From Enterococcus sp. DIV1094 (GTDB taxonomy: Bacteria > Bacillota > Bacilli > Lactobacillales > Enterococcaceae): 64,000 bases of DNA. The translations under genes and the position numbers were made by a program. The number at the start of each line of letters is the position of its first letter. Position 1 is the stretch's first letter. Below are positions 54,627 to 63,891 of this stretch, in pieces. The stretch is from assembly GCF_017316305.2 (NCBI RefSeq), contig NZ_CP147250.1, positions 248,001 through 312,000 of the forward strand, read 5' to 3'. The notes under the pieces are model-generated. The model did not search any database, was not told the origin of the DNA, and was given only the letters and a program-made list of their open reading frames with translations.

Positions 54627-56039
54627 TTACATCGTATCCTTCACATCGCTCAAGTTTCCCTTTTCTTCTTTCTTTTTAGCAATCCCTAGTCCAGTCATTG
54701 CACTAACCATTGAAAAGACTGGAGAAAGCAAGCTGAAGAAGACGAATGGTAAGTAAGTCATGGTTGGGATACCAAACGTGCTGGCGACAAAACTGCCGGC
54801 AATGCCCCAAGGAATGAGGTAGTTGATGACTGTTCCTCCATCTTCTAACGTACGACTCAAAACAGTTGAATCAAGGCCTGCTTTCTTGTACGTTTCTTTA
54901 AAGGCATTTCCTGGTAGAATCACCGATAAAAATTGTTCGCCGATAAATAAATTCACACCGATACTTGTCATCAGTGTCGTAAAAATCAATCGAGGAGTCG
55001 TTGTCATTTTTTTCGATACGACCTCCATCACCGTAGAGATCAAGCCGAATTCAATCAATAGTCCACCCAATGAAAGCGTAAGAATAATCAACGAAACAGT
55101 CGGCATCATACTTTCGATCCCCCCACGACTAAGTAACGCATCGATTTGTGCGTTTCCAGTCTCCGAAAGAAAACCAGATTCAAGAACTGTTGCTAAGCGT
55201 GTAAATGAAGTGCTTGGTGTCTGGATAAAGATCATTCCAACGGCGACAGCTACATTCAATAGGATCGTTAAGATTGCTGGCACTTTTTTCCATGCACAAA
55301 TCAGCATCAAGAATAAAGGTAGTAATGACCAGACTGAAATCGTAAAGTTGTTTTCTAAAATCGTGGTCACATTTTGGATTTCCGCCAAACTCGCACCTTT
55401 ATCTGTGTGCCCTAGAAATGCAAACAGAACCAAAGAAACAAAAAATGCGGGAAGCGTTGACCACATCATATGTTTAATATGTTTGAAAAGGTCGGCATCA
55501 ACGATTGCTGCTGCCAGATTGGTCGATTCAGATAATGGCGACATTTTATCTCCAAAAACTGCCCCAGACACGATGGCACCCACTACTAATGCTGGATTCA
55601 ATCCCAAAGTTGTACCGATTCCGAAAAAGGCGATCCCGATCGTTGACATGACTGTAAAGGCACTCCCAACTGCACTTCCGACGATCGCACACACAACAAA
55701 AACTGATGGCACAAACCAAGGAACGCTAATGATTTTAAACCCATAGACCATCAATGTTGGAATGATACCAGCTTGGATCCAAACAGCGATCAATGCGCCG
55801 ACTAAAATAAAGATAAAGATCGGAATGATACCCGGTTTTAGTCCGTTGATGATTCCTTCATGCAACATATCTGTTGGATGCTTTTTCACTACTGCATACA
55901 CCATCACCATACCAATGGCAATCAAAATCGCGATATTCGGTGAAATCTTAAATCCTACTACTCCAATTGCAATCGTTGCTACGATAATTATTAATACACT
56001 TACTGCTTCAATAAAGCTAGGTTTTCTTATTTTTTCCAT
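54627..56039 (-). CDS. nhaC: NhaC-family antiporter, probable tyrosine transporter
   Basis: Membrane protein of 470 residues with about 11 helices, resembling NhaC-type Na+/H+ antiporters (GAVFGDKMSPLSESTNLAAA is the family signature near 165). The gene lies behind a T-box leader that reads tyrosine by its probable UAC specifier, and NhaC-like proteins with tyrosine T-boxes (YheL group) have been proposed as tyrosine transporters. The substrate is therefore more likely tyrosine with Na+ or H+ than Na+ alone. The ATG at 56039 lies 7 bases after GGAG. Confidence 0.83.
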   Translation of the reverse strand: MEKIRKPSFIEAVSVLIIIVATIAIGVVGFKISPNIAILIAIGMVMVYAVVKKHPTDMLHEGIINGLKPGIIPIFIFILVGALIAVWIQAGIIPTLMVYGFKIISVPWFVPSVFVVCAIVGSAVGSAFTVMSTIGIAFFGIGTTLGLNPALVVGAIVSGAVFGDKMSPLSESTNLAAAIVDADLFKHIKHMMWSTLPAFFVSLVLFAFLGHTDKGASLAEIQNVTTILENNFTISVWSLLPLFLMLICAWKKVPAILTILLNVAVAVGMIFIQTPSTSFTRLATVLESGFLSETGNAQIDALLSRGGIESMMPTVSLIILTLSLGGLLIEFGLISTVMEVVSKKMTTTPRLIFTTLMTSIGVNLFIGEQFLSVILPGNAFKETYKKAGLDSTVLSRTLEDGGTVINYLIPWGIAGSFVASTFGIPTMTYLPFVFFSLLSPVFSMVSAMTGLGIAKKKEEKGNLSDVKDTM

Positions 56040-56127
56040 ATCCATTCTCCTTTTTTAAGTTACTTAAGTCTTAAAAAAGAGTAGATATCGAATGACTCCG
56101 CCACAATTCATTTTGCGTTTCCTCCCT

Positions 56128-56338
56128 AATAAAAATACAAAAAGATCTGTTTTCAACTAAGGACGAATTTCTCCGCGGTACCACCTTAATTAAAAACAGA
56201 TCTGTTTTTCACTTTGATTTGAATGATTTAATTGTTAAAACTTTTCCTGTAATTCATAAATTTGGCTTGATCGGTTCGCAGCAACCACCGACTTTCTGAA
56301 CAAAACACCAAACCTACTACTGGATGAAAAGTGAACTT
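56128..56338 (-). ncRNA. T-box riboswitch, probably tyrosine-specific
   Basis: Minus strand. Stem I base ACTTTTC/GGAAAAGT and upper GGTTTGG/CCAAATT enclose a specifier loop with AGTA opposite GAATTACA. The codon followed by a purine is UAC (Tyr). The distal TCGGTGGTTGCTGCGAACCGA hairpin follows. The T-box AAGGTGGTACCGCGG lies at 56187-56173, and a terminator (AGATCTGTTTT with AAAACAGATCT, T-run) ends it. Confidence 0.87.
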
Positions 56339-56344
56339 TCATGA

Positions 56345-56373
56345 AGTTTACATGTATCTTTGCAATTTGTCAA
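56345..56373 (-). promoter_or_regulatory. Promoter of the T-box leader and nhaC
   Basis: -35 TTGACA (56368-56373), 17-base spacer, -10 TAAACT (56345-56350) on the minus strand. Confidence 0.78.
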
Positions 56374-56429
56374 TCTAAATGTTTTTTTACAAATGTTTTG
56401 ATTCACGTTCATCCAATAGCTATCTTCTC

Positions 56430-57635
56430 TTATTTCGTTGCAAGGATTGCTTGATGTTCCTGTTTGATTTTCTCTAGCAATTCTGGCTTTTCAAATAGAT
56501 CCAAAGCAGTGTTTGCCAACAATTCAGCAGCAATCGCAATGGAAGCTAACCCTTTTTTACTGCGAGCAGCCGCTTTGAATTCTTCGGAGTGACCGGCGAT
56601 ATATTCATCAGAAATCGACACGGTTGGTTGGATCGTCGGAATCACATGGCTCACGTTCCCAACATCAGAAGAACCAAGACTTGTCTGTTCTTTCGTTTCG
56701 ATTTCTTTATCAGGTACGTCCGCTGCATTGGCATGACTGAAAAACAGTTCATCAAAGGATGGTGTCACGATCACATCATCCACAGAATTTTGGAATAAAC
56801 CAAATTCATAGCTTGTTCCCGTACTTAATGCCGCACCTTTCACAATATTTTCGACTTTTTGATACACTTCATTCAATGTCTGACGATTTTTTGCTCGCAA
56901 GTAAAATCGCCCTGCGGCATATTCGGGGATCACATTCGCAGCAACACCACCATCGGTGATGATGCCATGGATATTGACGTCTTTTGGCAGTTGCAAGCGC
57001 AATGCATTGATGCCATTAAAGACTTGGATCAACGCTTCCAAAGCATTCACTCCTTTTTCCGGTGCTGCAGCAGCATGGGAAGCTACGCCATGAAACTTGA
57101 TATCCACCGGATCATTAGCTAATGATTCAGTCGTTTTACCATAACGGTAAGCTGGATGGACACATAGAGCCGCATCTACATCTTCAAAAAAGCCTTCTCG
57201 AACAAAACTTCCTTTTGCAGAGCCGTTTTCGCCACCCTCTTCTCCAGGTGTGCCATAGACACGGATCTCTCCACCGATCTCAGCGATTCGGTCCCGTAAA
57301 ACACTTGCGGCTAATACAGAATAGGTGCCAAATAAGTTATGCCCACAAGCATGACCGATCCCTGGTAACGCGTCAAACTCTGCTAAAAAAGCAATCGTCG
57401 GTCCTGGTTTTCCTGAACTGTATCGAGCATCAAACCCTGTTCGATGACCAGCAACATCTTTTGTAACAGAAAATCCTTCTTTTTCCAGTTGTTTGATCAA
57501 AGCGTCTGAAGAATAAAACTCGTAGTTGCTTACTTCAGGATGGTCATGGATATCTAAAGCTAATGCTTGATATTCAGCTAATCGTTGATTGATTGCTTCC
57601 TTAAATGAATGTGTGGTTAATGTAGATGTTGTCAT
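56430..57635 (-). CDS. M20-family metallopeptidase/amidohydrolase
   Basis: Zinc amidohydrolase of 401 residues like aminobenzoyl-glutamate or N-acyl-amino-acid hydrolases. Metal ligands lie in DIHDHPEVSNYEF, GIGHACGHNLFGTY, the catalytic GTPGEEGGENGSAKG and the late GSSDVGNVSHVIPT. Its start lies 25 bases after the metQ stop behind GGAGG, so it is the fourth gene behind the methionine T-boxes. It would release methionine from acylated or peptide forms after uptake by MetNIQ. Confidence 0.9.
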   Translation of the reverse strand: MTTSTLTTHSFKEAINQRLAEYQALALDIHDHPEVSNYEFYSSDALIKQLEKEGFSVTKDVAGHRTGFDARYSSGKPGPTIAFLAEFDALPGIGHACGHNLFGTYSVLAASVLRDRIAEIGGEIRVYGTPGEEGGENGSAKGSFVREGFFEDVDAALCVHPAYRYGKTTESLANDPVDIKFHGVASHAAAAPEKGVNALEALIQVFNGINALRLQLPKDVNIHGIITDGGVAANVIPEYAAGRFYLRAKNRQTLNEVYQKVENIVKGAALSTGTSYEFGLFQNSVDDVIVTPSFDELFFSHANAADVPDKEIETKEQTSLGSSDVGNVSHVIPTIQPTVSISDEYIAGHSEEFKAAARSKKGLASIAIAAELLANTALDLFEKPELLEKIKQEHQAILATK

Positions 57636-57659
57636 AGTAACTTCCTCCAGTTCGATTTT

Positions 57660-58499
57660 TTATTTTTTACCAAATGTTTCCCAAGCGGGTACGCTCGACC
57701 CTTTTGATGTTTCTTCGATGACTTTAGCTGTTTCTTCGGTTTGATAAGTGTCAACGATCTTCTGATAGATTTCGTTATTTTCATCTTCTTTTCTTGCCAC
57801 AATGATATTGACATATGGTCTAGCACTGTCATCTACTGGTTCTAAAAAGATTGCATCACTTGTTGGTGTCAAACCTGAATCTACTGCGACACCACTATTG
57901 ATCACTGAAAGATCAACGTCGTTCAAGGCACGAGCTGTCTGTGACGCATCTAATTCAGAAATATCTAAGTTCTTGGTATTTTCAGTAATATCTGAAGTGG
58001 TCGGCGTTTGTTCTTTTGCTGGATCTACTTTGATCAAACCAGCTGTTTGTAGCAATAGCAACGCACGTCCTCCGTTTGTTACATCGTTAGGAATAGCTAC
58101 TTTTGCACCATCCTTTATATCATCGATCGATTGGATCGTGTTTGAATAAATCCCTAAAGGTGCATTCACTGTATTACCGATCGAAACGAGATCTGTTCCG
58201 TGTTCTGTATTATAGTTATCTAAAAAGAACTGATGCTGAAAAGCATTGAGATCGATCGAGCCATCTGCTAATGCGGCATTTGGTTGATTATAATCCGTGA
58301 ACTTCACATACTCGAGTTCAATGTCTTCTTTTGCTAACCGTTCTTTGACATCATCCCAAACATCGGTATCTTCTCCGATGACTCCAAGCTTAACTGTGGT
58401 TTGTTTAGTTGTATCTGTTTCGGCATTTCCTTGGCTACATCCCGCCAACCAAATAAGTGCAACAAAAGCGAGTACTGTATAACGAATGATTTTTTTCAT
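57660..58499 (-). CDS. metQ: Methionine-binding lipoprotein MetQ
   Basis: NlpA-family binding protein of 279 residues with a signal peptide and lipobox LAGC (Cys near residue 21). The core has VKLGVIGEDTDVWDDVKERL, DLNAFQHQFFLDNYN and VAIPNDVTNGGRALLLLQTAGLI, all typical of MetQ. It follows metI by 15 bases and precedes the M20 peptidase. It would bind L- or D-methionine on the outer face of the membrane. Confidence 0.95.
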   Translation of the reverse strand: MKKIIRYTVLAFVALIWLAGCSQGNAETDTTKQTTVKLGVIGEDTDVWDDVKERLAKEDIELEYVKFTDYNQPNAALADGSIDLNAFQHQFFLDNYNTEHGTDLVSIGNTVNAPLGIYSNTIQSIDDIKDGAKVAIPNDVTNGGRALLLLQTAGLIKVDPAKEQTPTTSDITENTKNLDISELDASQTARALNDVDLSVINSGVAVDSGLTPTSDAIFLEPVDDSARPYVNIIVARKEDENNEIYQKIVDTYQTEETAKVIEETSKGSSVPAWETFGKK

Positions 58500-58514
58500 G
58501 ATGATTCCTCCAGT

Positions 58515-59195
58515 TTAATGTGATATTTTTTTGATCAATAAATTGCTGATCCACTGACTTAAAAAAACAAGGATCAAGATCAGCAACGTCGCAACGATGG
58601 TCACGTCGGTTTGAAAACGATTATACCCTCGAGAGATAGCTAAGTTCCCTAAACCACCAGCACCCACTGCACCTGCCATGGCTGTCAAACCAATGACGTT
58701 GATGATCGTCAACGCAGAGACACGAATGATTCCCGGTAATCCTTCGATCAAGTAGACTCTAAAAACGATCCCTAAAGGACTTGTTCCCATCGCTTCTGCG
58801 GCTTCGATGACTCCAGGGTCCACTTCAAGTAATGCATTTTCCACTTGGCGAGCAAAAAATGGGACAACCCCAAAGATCAAGGGGACTAAAGCAGCCTTAG
58901 CACCGATCGTCGTACCAACTAAAAAGCGGGTCGTCAATGCTAGTAAGGAAAGTAAGATGATAAAAGGGATCGAGCGGACAACATTGATGACTTTGTCTAA
59001 AAGCTCATAAAGCAGCCGATTTTCAAGCAGTCCTTTGGGGCGTGTCACGACTAGGACGATCCCAAAGCCAAGACCAATCACGCCTCCGATCAAAGCGGTC
59101 CAAAAAGACATATACAACGTCTGTTTCGTCGCTTCAATAAATTCATCCGGTATTGAGTAGACATTCGGTAAATAAGTTTCAAAAAAATTAGTCAT
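58515..59195 (-). CDS. metI: Methionine ABC transporter permease MetI
   Basis: Permease of 226 residues with about five helices. EAA-like loop IEAAEAMGTSPLGIVFRVYLIE (about 133-150) contacts MetN; TAMAGAVGAGGLGNLAI near the C-terminus is characteristic of MetI. It lies one base after metN. Confidence 0.95.
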   Translation of the reverse strand: MTNFFETYLPNVYSIPDEFIEATKQTLYMSFWTALIGGVIGLGFGIVLVVTRPKGLLENRLLYELLDKVINVVRSIPFIILLSLLALTTRFLVGTTIGAKAALVPLIFGVVPFFARQVENALLEVDPGVIEAAEAMGTSPLGIVFRVYLIEGLPGIIRVSALTIINVIGLTAMAGAVGAGGLGNLAISRGYNRFQTDVTIVATLLILILVFLSQWISNLLIKKISH

Positions 59196-59196
59196 A

Positions 59197-60270
59197 TCAG
59201 CGGCCTCCTTGGATAACTTTCATTTCTTTACTTGCACCATTTTTTTGCAGGATCGTCGCTTGTACTCCTGAATCTATGAGATAAGTCAATGCTTTTTCTC
59301 GTTGATGGACTTCTCCTGATAAGGTGACGATCAAACGTCCTAATGGCGTTTCTTGTAACAGTTCGACATTTCCATATAAAATATTCGCACTGACTTGATA
59401 TTTGCTATAAAGTTGCGCGATCAACGGTTCATTTGTCTGTGTACCGACATAGTTTAATTCGACTAACCATTTATTGGTCAACTGATCTGCGAAAGCACTG
59501 TGTGAGCGAATCGTTTCTAATGCTTGATCAACGTGAGTAGCTGTTCGAATAAACTCTTTCGTCAAGACTTCTTTTGGTGCGCTGAAAATTTGAACACTAC
59601 TTCCTTGTTCAATCACTTCGCCATTTTCCATCACAGCGACTTTGTTGCAGATTTCTTTAACCACTTGCATTTCATGTGTGATCAAAACGATCGTCAAGCC
59701 TAATTTCTGATTCAATTTTTTCAATAAAGCTAAAATCTGGTGAGTCGTTTTTGGGTCTAAGGCACTCGTTGCTTCATCACAAAGCAACACTTGTGGATCG
59801 CTGGCTAATGCTCGAGCAATGGCGACTCGTTGTTTTTGTCCTCCTGAAAGTTGTTTTGGATAAGCCGTCGCTTTTTCTTCAAGTCCGACCAATGCCAAGA
59901 GTTCATTGACTTTTTGACGACGCTCCTGTTTCGATTTTTTCGTGTATTTCAACGAGAAATCGACGTTGTCAAAAATCGTACGACTTTCCATTAGGTGAAA
60001 GTGTTGAAAAATCATCCCGATCGATTTTCGTTCTTTTCGTAATTCTTTCGGAGATAGTTTCCCTAACTCTGTGCCATTGATAATAACTTTGCCGCTTGTG
60101 GGTTTTTGCAAAAGATTCATGACCCGGACCAACGTACTTTTCCCTGCACCTGAATACCCAACGATGCCGTAGACATCTCCTTTCGCAATCGAAAGATCCA
60201 CGTTTTTCACTGCTTGGATCGTCTTTTCTTTTTGTTGGAAAGAAACATTTATTTCTTGTAATTCAATCAT
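59197..60270 (-). CDS. metN: Methionine ABC transporter ATPase MetN
   Basis: ATPase of 357 residues: Walker [10 protein letters not shown], signature LSGGQKQR, Walker [13 protein letters not shown], switch His in LITHEMQVV. The C-terminal 80 residues form the NIL domain, which in MetN binds methionine and inhibits transport. It is the first gene of metN-metI-metQ-M20, behind two T-box leaders. GGAGGAG precedes the ATG. Confidence 0.96.
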   Translation of the reverse strand: MIELQEINVSFQQKEKTIQAVKNVDLSIAKGDVYGIVGYSGAGKSTLVRVMNLLQKPTSGKVIINGTELGKLSPKELRKERKSIGMIFQHFHLMESRTIFDNVDFSLKYTKKSKQERRQKVNELLALVGLEEKATAYPKQLSGGQKQRVAIARALASDPQVLLCDEATSALDPKTTHQILALLKKLNQKLGLTIVLITHEMQVVKEICNKVAVMENGEVIEQGSSVQIFSAPKEVLTKEFIRTATHVDQALETIRSHSAFADQLTNKWLVELNYVGTQTNEPLIAQLYSKYQVSANILYGNVELLQETPLGRLIVTLSGEVHQREKALTYLIDSGVQATILQKNGASKEMKVIQGGR

Positions 60271-60293
60271 TTTTACTCCTCCTTCGATTTGAC

Positions 60294-60545
60294 GATAAAA
60301 AAGGCATCCTCAAGAAAATGACTCATCACTTTCTTGAGGACGCCTTTTTGCGTGTTACCACCTCATGTTCAAGTTACACTCACATGTAACTCCTTTTCAA
60401 GTACAAACATACTCTAGCAAGCTAACGGTTGCGACCGTCACCGCCTTACAAAGTTGCTCGGGATGAATTGCTCAATAGCCATTTTCCAAATCTTCCACCT
60501 TGCTTCTTTTCAGCTACCGAAGCTCTCTGTTAAAGGTTTTTGTAT
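60294..60545 (-). ncRNA. T-box riboswitch, proximal copy, methionine
   Basis: Minus strand. T-box AGGTGGTAACACG at 60363-60351, then terminator arms GGCGTCCTCAAGAAA and TTTCTTGAGGATGCC with a T-run (60349-60297). In Stem I the specifier region reads GGAAAATGGC, with AUG followed by a purine. It lies about 25 bases before the metN start. Confidence 0.8.
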
Positions 60546-60580
60546 CTGTACTTACTATTTCAACGCAAAAAATATATAAA

Positions 60581-60862
60581 AAAAATCCTTTTATCAGCAG
60601 ATATATCTGCTGATAAAAGGACGACGTATCGTGGTACCACCTTTATTCGGAAGTTTCCTTCCCTCAATCCAACATCTCTTAACGAGAGATTGGCTGTTCG
60701 TTTTAACGGTCGAACATTTCCGAACTTGCCTACTTATCGACAAGTTATTCTCCAAGGCCATTTTTCAACTTTTCTTACTTGACTCTTTACACCAACCAGA
60801 GTCTCTCTTTGAAGTTTCCAAGCTTACTTTCCTTATCAACGAATCTATATTTTGTTGTTGAG
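60581..60862 (-). ncRNA. T-box riboswitch, distal copy, methionine
   Basis: Minus strand. Specifier region TTGAAAAATGGCC (AUG, then G), T-box AAAGGTGGTACCACG at 60644-60630, and a terminator with arms CCTTTTATCAGCAGAT and ATCTGCTGATAAAAGG plus T-run (60620-60581). It forms a tandem pair with the proximal T-box, so transcripts must pass two methionine-tRNA checks. Confidence 0.82.
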
Positions 60863-60865
60863 AAC

Positions 60866-60894
60866 ACTTTATCTAAGTAAAAACAAAAAGTCAA
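60866..60894 (-). promoter_or_regulatory. Promoter of the tandem T-box leader and metNIQ
   Basis: -35 TTGACT (60889-60894), 17-base spacer, -10 TAAAGT (60866-60871) on the minus strand. Confidence 0.72.
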
Positions 60895-60970
60895 GCAAGA
60901 AATTTAAAAAAAATCATTTGCTTGATCTATAAATGGATAAAATCCTTGATAATACTACATTTCCAGCATT

Positions 60971-61645
60971 TTAATTTTTTTCTTTTTGCTTCTCTAACAT
61001 CTCCAACACTGTCAATAGATCCTTGCCTTCCGCTAAAATAGACAAATCTGCCTTTTCACTTTCAGTATAGGCTCGATCAAAGCTTGAATCTGGAATCAAA
61101 ACGACACCCATTCCTGCTCGTGATGCTGAGGTTGCGCCAACTAATGAATCTTCGACTGCAAATGCTTCTGACGCTATTAATCCAGACCGCTCTAAAGCAG
61201 TTAGGTAAGGAATTGGTGAAGGTTTATTTTCAGACACTTCATCCCCAAAGGTATATGTATGAAAATAAGGCTTCAAAGAAAATTGATCCAAAATATTTGT
61301 TGCTCGTTTTGTAACTGTTGTGGTTGCTAAACCAAGGATAAGTTTTTGTTCCCTCAATTCTTTTAGTACTTCTTTTGCATAAGGTTTTAGCTGGATTGCG
61401 CCACTATGCAGTTGTTGATAAAAATACTCTTCTCTTTTTTCACGAACGTTTTGCACCATCTCTGGTGTTCCCGCCATTTTTATCAACAGATCATAGCTTT
61501 GTTTCCAATTTTTTCCGCCCCACGAATCAACGACTGCTTTAGGTATTTCAATGTCAAATTGCTTGAACCCCCATAACCATCCGTCGCGGTAAGTCTTTTC
61601 TGTATCAACTAATAATCCATCTAAATCAAATATTGCACCCTTCAT
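60971..61645 (-). CDS. HAD-family hydrolase, beta-phosphoglucomutase-like
   Basis: Haloacid dehalogenase phosphatase of 224 residues. Motif I FDLDGLLVDTEKTY, motif II in LATTTVTKRA, motif III Lys in ENKPSPIPYL and motif IV FAVEDSLVGATSA, with a helical cap between. The substrate is not known; relatives act on sugar phosphates. The ATG at 61645 follows AAAGGATC. It is a single gene. Confidence 0.9.
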   Translation of the reverse strand: MKGAIFDLDGLLVDTEKTYRDGWLWGFKQFDIEIPKAVVDSWGGKNWKQSYDLLIKMAGTPEMVQNVREKREEYFYQQLHSGAIQLKPYAKEVLKELREQKLILGLATTTVTKRATNILDQFSLKPYFHTYTFGDEVSENKPSPIPYLTALERSGLIASEAFAVEDSLVGATSASRAGMGVVLIPDSSFDRAYTESEKADLSILAEGKDLLTVLEMLEKQKEKN

Positions 61646-61757
61646 ATCCACTGATCCTTTCAAAAAACAATACATCTAGTGTATCATGTTTTCACATCCA
61701 AACCAATGGACTTCGTAGCATTTTTGTTATGGTCGATCATTACGCCAGTCAAGAAAA

Positions 61758-63230
61758 TCAGTTATTCAGATTCATTTTAGTTATTTTATTTCTACGTATC
61801 CTTAATAATTGATTCGTAAAATTAGCCCAATCGACTGCTCGCGGAGGAACTAACCAAATGATCTGGAACAAATCCCCAGAAGAGCAGATTTCTTTATCTG
61901 TTAAAAGAAGGTCAGTTTCTTCATCTGCTTTCGTTTGATAGATGATATTCAAATCCGAGATTTTCTGGATGTTGCCTTTGATCAACGCATTGAACTGGGG
62001 ACCAAAAGAAAAATCAATACAAATCCGAAGTGGTTTCAGTTGTTGATCGATCGGTAATGTATCCATCATGACTAGCACATAGTGGAAAAACAGAAATTCT
62101 TTTGCCGCCCAGATTTGCTTATTCGCTTTATGTTTTTGAATATACTCTCGACAAAACAAAAAGTACTCTGGATACATTTCATAAAAATAAGTGACGTCCA
62201 AATTGTTATTGTCATCCACATTTTCCTCTTTGAAATATTTGATTTTCAAATGTAAGACCGTCAACTGTCTTCTGATTTCCTTTAACTGATTTTCTGATAG
62301 AATAAATGATTGCCCAAGTTCTTCAAGAAATAACTCGTTCAACGCGAGTATTTCCTTTTGCGCTACTCCCTCAATAAGTTCAGGATCATTGATGGCTCCT
62401 TCGACAACAAGATAAGCAAAAATTTGTTGTGCTTCAATCAACCGCTCTTTTTCCGTGTCGATCTTCGCCTCTTTTTCCAGCCAAGAATAAATGATCCCAA
62501 AGAAATCATTTTTTTGTAACGTTTTTTTATTGAACGTCAATCGAGCTTTTTTATTATCGGACATTCGCCAGCCATTCTTTATGCGAATCAAACTCACTGA
62601 AAGAAAATGCTGAAGTTTGGATTCACTAAACCCAGTAAATGAAGCGGCAAATTTCGGCTCTAGTGCCCGAATCAATTCTTCTACTTGTTTCGTGATTTCT
62701 GCTGGGTATTGAGAATAAGACCGTCCGTATAATTTAGTGAAATAAAACGTCACTAATCCACGTACAGCCCCTTCTTCTCCACTTAACAAAAATTTCTTTG
62801 TGACCGTTAAATCTTTAGCGTCTAGTCGTGTGCGCATGTCTTTCAATTTTTGATAGACGAGCGGATGACTGATATAATTTTTGATCGCATAGTCGTTCAC
62901 AGATTCGAACGTCTCAAAAAAGATTTCTTGCAGCATCAAAAAACCGAAGGAATGACGAACATACATTTCACCTAGAATCGTCGAATTTCCTCGACCACTC
63001 TCGATCAGTCTCACATTATTTCCTTCAAAAAATAATTGAAATTCATCCGTTAGCCCATAATCCACGAAATCATGCGACAATTCTTCCATTGACTTATTCA
63101 GCAAAAAATAAGAGATATCCAATTCTTCTAACACTTTTTCATGATTTTCAACTAAAAGCGGCTTTGTTTCCAAATAACGTAGCAACTCTAACTTGCGTTG
63201 TGCTGACTTATCTAAAAATAGTTTGAACAT
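61758..63230 (-). CDS. Mga-like regulator of the surface-protein locus
   Basis: Protein of 490 residues resembling Mga/AtxA-type virulence regulators: an N-terminal helix-turn-helix region (LELLRYLETKPLLVENHEKV, with a second HTH to about 110), a long helical middle where PRD-like domains would lie, and a C-terminal EIIB-like fold (ICIDFSFGPQFNALIK, then LLTDKEICSS). Its ATG lies inside the end of the upstream gene, which it overlaps by 23 bases. It probably controls the surface genes next to it. The family call is by general architecture. Confidence 0.62.
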   Translation of the reverse strand: MFKLFLDKSAQRKLELLRYLETKPLLVENHEKVLEELDISYFLLNKSMEELSHDFVDYGLTDEFQLFFEGNNVRLIESGRGNSTILGEMYVRHSFGFLMLQEIFFETFESVNDYAIKNYISHPLVYQKLKDMRTRLDAKDLTVTKKFLLSGEEGAVRGLVTFYFTKLYGRSYSQYPAEITKQVEELIRALEPKFAASFTGFSESKLQHFLSVSLIRIKNGWRMSDNKKARLTFNKKTLQKNDFFGIIYSWLEKEAKIDTEKERLIEAQQIFAYLVVEGAINDPELIEGVAQKEILALNELFLEELGQSFILSENQLKEIRRQLTVLHLKIKYFKEENVDDNNNLDVTYFYEMYPEYFLFCREYIQKHKANKQIWAAKEFLFFHYVLVMMDTLPIDQQLKPLRICIDFSFGPQFNALIKGNIQKISDLNIIYQTKADEETDLLLTDKEICSSGDLFQIIWLVPPRAVDWANFTNQLLRIRRNKITKMNLNN

Positions 63231-63771
63231 TTTGATTTCCTCTACCTTCTGGTTTTTCTCCATAGAGTATCGTACCTGAAAATAAATAACTCATTGCTGC
63301 CAATTGACCATTCTCTGAATTAGCGGAACCAGCCCCACTTGACTGCGGTAACATCACTTGATTATGTGGGTGATTATCAGAAAAAAAATCATCATCTAAG
63401 GTTATTTTACGTGATGTACTAGCTATTTGGCTAATAATATTATTCTGGTTATCCAATAATTTTGGTCTAGGTGATTTTTTTTCTTTAGGGATTGAAAGAT
63501 TTGGATAGAACAATTCATTTTCTTCTTTTTTTTTCACTTCTTGCTTATCGTTATTTATAATTGCAATATCTTGTGATTGTTCAGTTTGTTCAACTTCCGT
63601 CTCTTCCTCGCCTGTTACAGGTAATTCGGGAGTGAATGGTTCAATTTGGATATGTTCTGTCGGATTCAATGGATCATAAATGATCGTTTCTGCATGTGTG
63701 TATACTGAAGATTCGAAGTAGACGACAGCAAATAAAAGTGTTCCTAATATCGCGATTTTTTGTCTTTTCAT
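63208..63771 (-). CDS. Secreted protein of the WxL-type locus
   Basis: Protein of 187 residues with a signal peptide (about 1-27, cut after THAE) and an acidic, Gln/Glu-rich mature part. A short MLPQSSGAGS near residue 142 is followed by a weak hydrophobic stretch (LAAMSYLFSGTILYG) and RGNQN; this may be a worn sortase signal. It sits between a WxL-interacting protein at the window edge and an Mga-like gene, so it is likely a surface component of that locus. Function is unknown. Confidence 0.65.
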   Translation of the reverse strand: MKRQKIAILGTLLFAVVYFESSVYTHAETIIYDPLNPTEHIQIEPFTPELPVTGEEETEVEQTEQSQDIAIINNDKQEVKKKEENELFYPNLSIPKEKKSPRPKLLDNQNNIISQIASTSRKITLDDDFFSDNHPHNQVMLPQSSGAGSANSENGQLAAMSYLFSGTILYGEKPEGRGNQNVQTIFR

Positions 63772-63831
63772 TTTTTCTCCTCTTTTTTGATCAGTCGTCT
63801 TAAATAAATAAAATTATGTGATTCAAGCAAA

Positions 63832-63878
63832 AATTGTCTGACTGATCTTGTCAATTTGATCAGTCAGACGTTTTTTTA
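63832..63878. terminator. Terminator between the WxL-type gene and the secreted-protein gene
   Basis: GTCTGACTGATC/GATCAGTCAGAC perfect stem with T-runs on both strands. It would stop or thin transcription between the two minus-strand genes. Confidence 0.85.
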
Positions 63879-63891
63879 TCAGGGATTGATA

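Noticed and set aside
54823..55746. Long plus-strand frame opposite nhaC
   Set aside because: Shadow of the antiporter gene; composition is typical of an antisense membrane-protein frame.
60540..60861. Plus-strand open frames opposite the metN leader
   Set aside because: They lie antisense to T-box structure and have no ribosome site.
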